A DNA stretch of 54,572 nt from Paracoccaceae bacterium (GTDB taxonomy: Bacteria; Pseudomonadota; Alphaproteobacteria; Rhodobacterales; Rhodobacteraceae). Under the pieces are notes generated by a model, which searched no databases, had not been told where the DNA came from, and saw only the letters and a program-made list of their open reading frames with translations. The stretch is taken from assembly GCA_003354145.1 (NCBI GenBank), contig PIVL01000002.1, positions 1 to 54,572 of the forward strand. The letters are read 5' to 3'. The translations under genes were made by a program, and so were the position numbers. Of this stretch, positions 52,871-54,572 are shown piece after piece (position 1 is the first letter of the stretch; each line of letters begins with the position of its first letter).

Positions 52871-54326
52871 CGCCAAGCCTACCCGCGAGAAGGTCGAGAA
52901 AATTCGCTGTGATGCCTGCCCGGTGATGTGTTTCATCGCCGAAGGCCGCATTGGTGCCTGTGATCGCTATGCCAATCAGGCCGGGCGCATTGTGCGTTGT
53001 GATCCTTTGACTGTGCTGGACCGGCGGATTGCCACGGGTGGTGAAATCCGCCCCTTTCTCAAATCGGACTGGGACGGACGGTTGGTGACGGATGACGATC
53101 TGTTTGTGACCGCCGTTGGATCGGGCACCACCTATCCTGATTATAAGCCAGCGCCGTTTATCGTCAGCCGCGAAGTGGAAGGCGTTGATTTTGTGACCGT
53201 CGTCACCGAAGCGATATTCTCGTATTGCGGTGTCAAAGTGAAAATTGACACTGACCGGCATCTTGGCCACGAAGGTGCGCCGGTGCGGGCAAACGGCGAA
53301 ATCATCGGGTTGGTGATCACCAGCGAATATGGCTCGCAGATGCTGTCCTTGGGTGGTGTTGATCATTTGACCGGTGGCACCAAACTCGAAGGCCGTACCA
53401 CCTGTGACGCGCTGCTGCGGTTATGTAATCGCGAGGCCGTGGAACTTTGCATCGACAACGGCGTCACAGTGATTGTTGAGGCAGGCTGTGCCCCGATTGT
53501 GGAGGGTGTGCGCGAAGAACGCATGCGGGTTGGGTGTGGCTCGGCCACTATCGGCATGTTTGCGTCGCAATGGCAGGGGCAGGTTGACGAGGTGGTGGTG
53601 GTCGATGACCATATCACCGGTGTAGTCAGCGAACATCAGGCGGGCAAGGTTCTGGGCTGGCAAGATACTGGCATCAAGATCATGGGGCAACGTTCGACCC
53701 CGGGGCGCTATTTTCAGGTGGCTGATCCGGGTTTGGGTTGGGGTGGTACCAATGTCGACGACCCGCTGACAATTCTTGGACCGTGGAACGCAAAAAAGGG
53801 TGCGAAACCGGGACTGACTCTGTTGATGGTGTCCACTACGGGCGAGCAATGGGGCTATTTCGTGCTGGATGATGACCTTGTGCCGCAACCAGCAGACATA
53901 CCTGACACGCTGCGCCCGTCCGTCGATCTGATCGCGGAAAACTGCGAACCCGCGTTGTGCACGGTGATGTTCATGGCCGGGGCCGGGGGGTCTTTGCGAT
54001 CTGGCGTGACTCGTAATCCGGTGAAACTGACACGCTCAGTGCAAGCACTGAAAACCCGTGTGACCTGTGGTGGGGCCGAGACCTTTATCTGGCCTGGCGG
54101 TGGGATTACAATGATGGCGGATGTGCTGGACTTGCCAGACAACGCCTTTGGCTATGTGCCGACCCCGGCCATCGTGGCTCCCCTTGAATTCACAGTCAGC
54201 CGCGAAGAATACCGCGCGCTGGGCGGGCATGACACATTGGTGCGCGACATTGATGATGTGTTGGAACACGGCGGCGAATATGGCTCCGATGTCCGCGCGG
54301 TTGCCCCGATTGGCGGCAAAAACTAA
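52863..54326 (+). CDS. 6-hydroxynicotinate-reductase-like protein
   Basis: 487 residues from ATG 52863, overlapping the hydroxylase gene by eight bases. The N-terminus has a four-cysteine iron-sulfur motif (RCDACPVMC ... GACDRY). Further on: AVGSGTTYPDYKPAPFIVS, GVDFVTVVTEAIFSYCGVKV and VEAGCAPIVEGVREERMRVG, as in the family named after 6-hydroxynicotinate reductase of nicotinate fermentation. That enzyme reduces the hydroxylated ring to a tetrahydro lactam. In aerobic proteobacteria the family is uncharacterised; with a hydroxylase before it and HyuAB nearby, hydroxylation - ring reduction - lactam hydrolysis is a coherent route. Inference only. Confidence 0.88.
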   Translation: MTDAKPTREKVEKIRCDACPVMCFIAEGRIGACDRYANQAGRIVRCDPLTVLDRRIATGGEIRPFLKSDWDGRLVTDDDLFVTAVGSGTTYPDYKPAPFIVSREVEGVDFVTVVTEAIFSYCGVKVKIDTDRHLGHEGAPVRANGEIIGLVITSEYGSQMLSLGGVDHLTGGTKLEGRTTCDALLRLCNREAVELCIDNGVTVIVEAGCAPIVEGVREERMRVGCGSATIGMFASQWQGQVDEVVVVDDHITGVVSEHQAGKVLGWQDTGIKIMGQRSTPGRYFQVADPGLGWGGTNVDDPLTILGPWNAKKGAKPGLTLLMVSTTGEQWGYFVLDDDLVPQPADIPDTLRPSVDLIAENCEPALCTVMFMAGAGGSLRSGVTRNPVKLTRSVQALKTRVTCGGAETFIWPGGGITMMADVLDLPDNAFGYVPTPAIVAPLEFTVSREEYRALGGHDTLVRDIDDVLEHGGEYGSDVRAVAPIGGKN

Positions 54327-54572
54327 TGGGCGCGCAGGTTTCTTTGTTGCCAGATGGCCAGCGGCTGCACCTGCATCATGGTCCGATTGATCTGATTATT
54401 GGTGCGACCGGGCCGGGACGTGAGGCGGCGTTCAAAGCCGCTGCAGCGCGTTTTGAAACGGTTCTGGACGAACTTGTAGTGGAACTGGAAACGCTGCGCC
54501 AGCCGGTGCCTGATACCTGCCCATTTCAGGGCGACATCGCGCGTCTGATGTACGATGCCGTCGCGCCGTTTA
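54326..54572 (+). CDS. UPF0280 family protein, 3' end cut by window edge
   Basis: ATG shares a base with the upstream TAA (TAATG). 82 residues are visible: GQRLHLHHGPIDLIIGATGP and TCPFQGDIARLMYDAVAP are characteristic of UPF0280 (ApbE-related fold) proteins, normally ~240-290 residues. Function unknown. Its tight coupling to the 6-hydroxynicotinate-reductase-like gene suggests a role in maturation or flavin attachment of that protein, by analogy with ApbE, which is only a guess. Confidence 0.85.
   Translation, partial: MGAQVSLLPDGQRLHLHHGPIDLIIGATGPGREAAFKAAAARFETVLDELVVELETLRQPVPDTCPFQGDIARLMYDAVAPF

Noticed and set aside
1-54572. Mobile element carrying the accessory pathways
   Set aside because: No transposase, integrase, tRNA-flanked direct repeats or attachment-site pair was seen, so island borders cannot be claimed from this window.

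Overview
The window looks like a chromosomal catabolic region of an alphaproteobacterium, probably of the Rhodobacterales/Roseobacter type. This is inferred from gene content (several ABC uptake systems, hydantoinase-type and xanthine-dehydrogenase-type enzymes, frequent GTG/TTG starts, ATGA/TAATG-type overlaps) and moderately high GC; there is no rRNA or other taxonomic marker. I see no tRNA, rRNA, CRISPR array, transposase or integrase.

Region 1 (1-12620) is the most unusual part. A leftward operon starts at 6651 with a glutamine-synthetase-family ligase and runs without a break into bacterial microcompartment (BMC) genes: BMC-P vertex protein, BMC-H hexamer, an opine-dehydrogenase-like protein with an encapsulation-peptide-like N-terminus, an acylating aldehyde dehydrogenase, a BMC-T trimer, a malate/lactate-dehydrogenase-like protein with a 90-residue N-terminal extension, and a RidA protein cut by the left edge. 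Divergent from it is a sarcosine-oxidase-like FAD amine oxidase. A second leftward operon (11679-7957) encodes three glutamate-synthase-like subunits, resembling N-methylglutamate synthase MgsABC/GlxBCD, and a class I glutamine-amidotransferase-like hydrolase. A GntR regulator lies divergent to that operon. The same CTGTATACAG palindrome occurs in all the control regions. I infer a glutamylation-based amine catabolic pathway whose aldehyde is handled in a BMC.

Region 2 (13032-19392) is a complete oligopeptide/opine-type ABC importer.

Region 3 (31711-19397, leftward) is a compact anthranilate operon of the aminobenzoyl-CoA type: bifunctional monooxygenase/reductase AbmA, SDR, MarR, enoyl-CoA hydratase, acyl-CoA dehydrogenase, aminobenzoate-CoA ligase, a branched-chain-type ABC importer and RidA. 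A MarR-like operator lies just upstream of abmA.

Region 4 (31799-37156) holds sugar genes (ribokinase, FucU-like mutarotase, SGNH hydrolase; aldo/keto reductase and lactonase-type amidohydrolase) split by a membrane-anchored class III cyclase.

Region 5 (37172-54572) is an N-heterocycle module: hydantoinase HyuA/HyuB, a branched-chain-type ABC transporter with a GAF-cyclase gene inside it, MarR, a FAD subunit plus a fused [2Fe-2S]/molybdenum hydroxylase, a 6-hydroxynicotinate-reductase-like protein, and a UPF0280 protein cut by the right edge. The transporter part is decaying: four consecutive transport or membrane genes between 41.1 and 47.2 kb carry three single-base frameshifts and two in-frame stops, whereas no comparable lesion was seen elsewhere.
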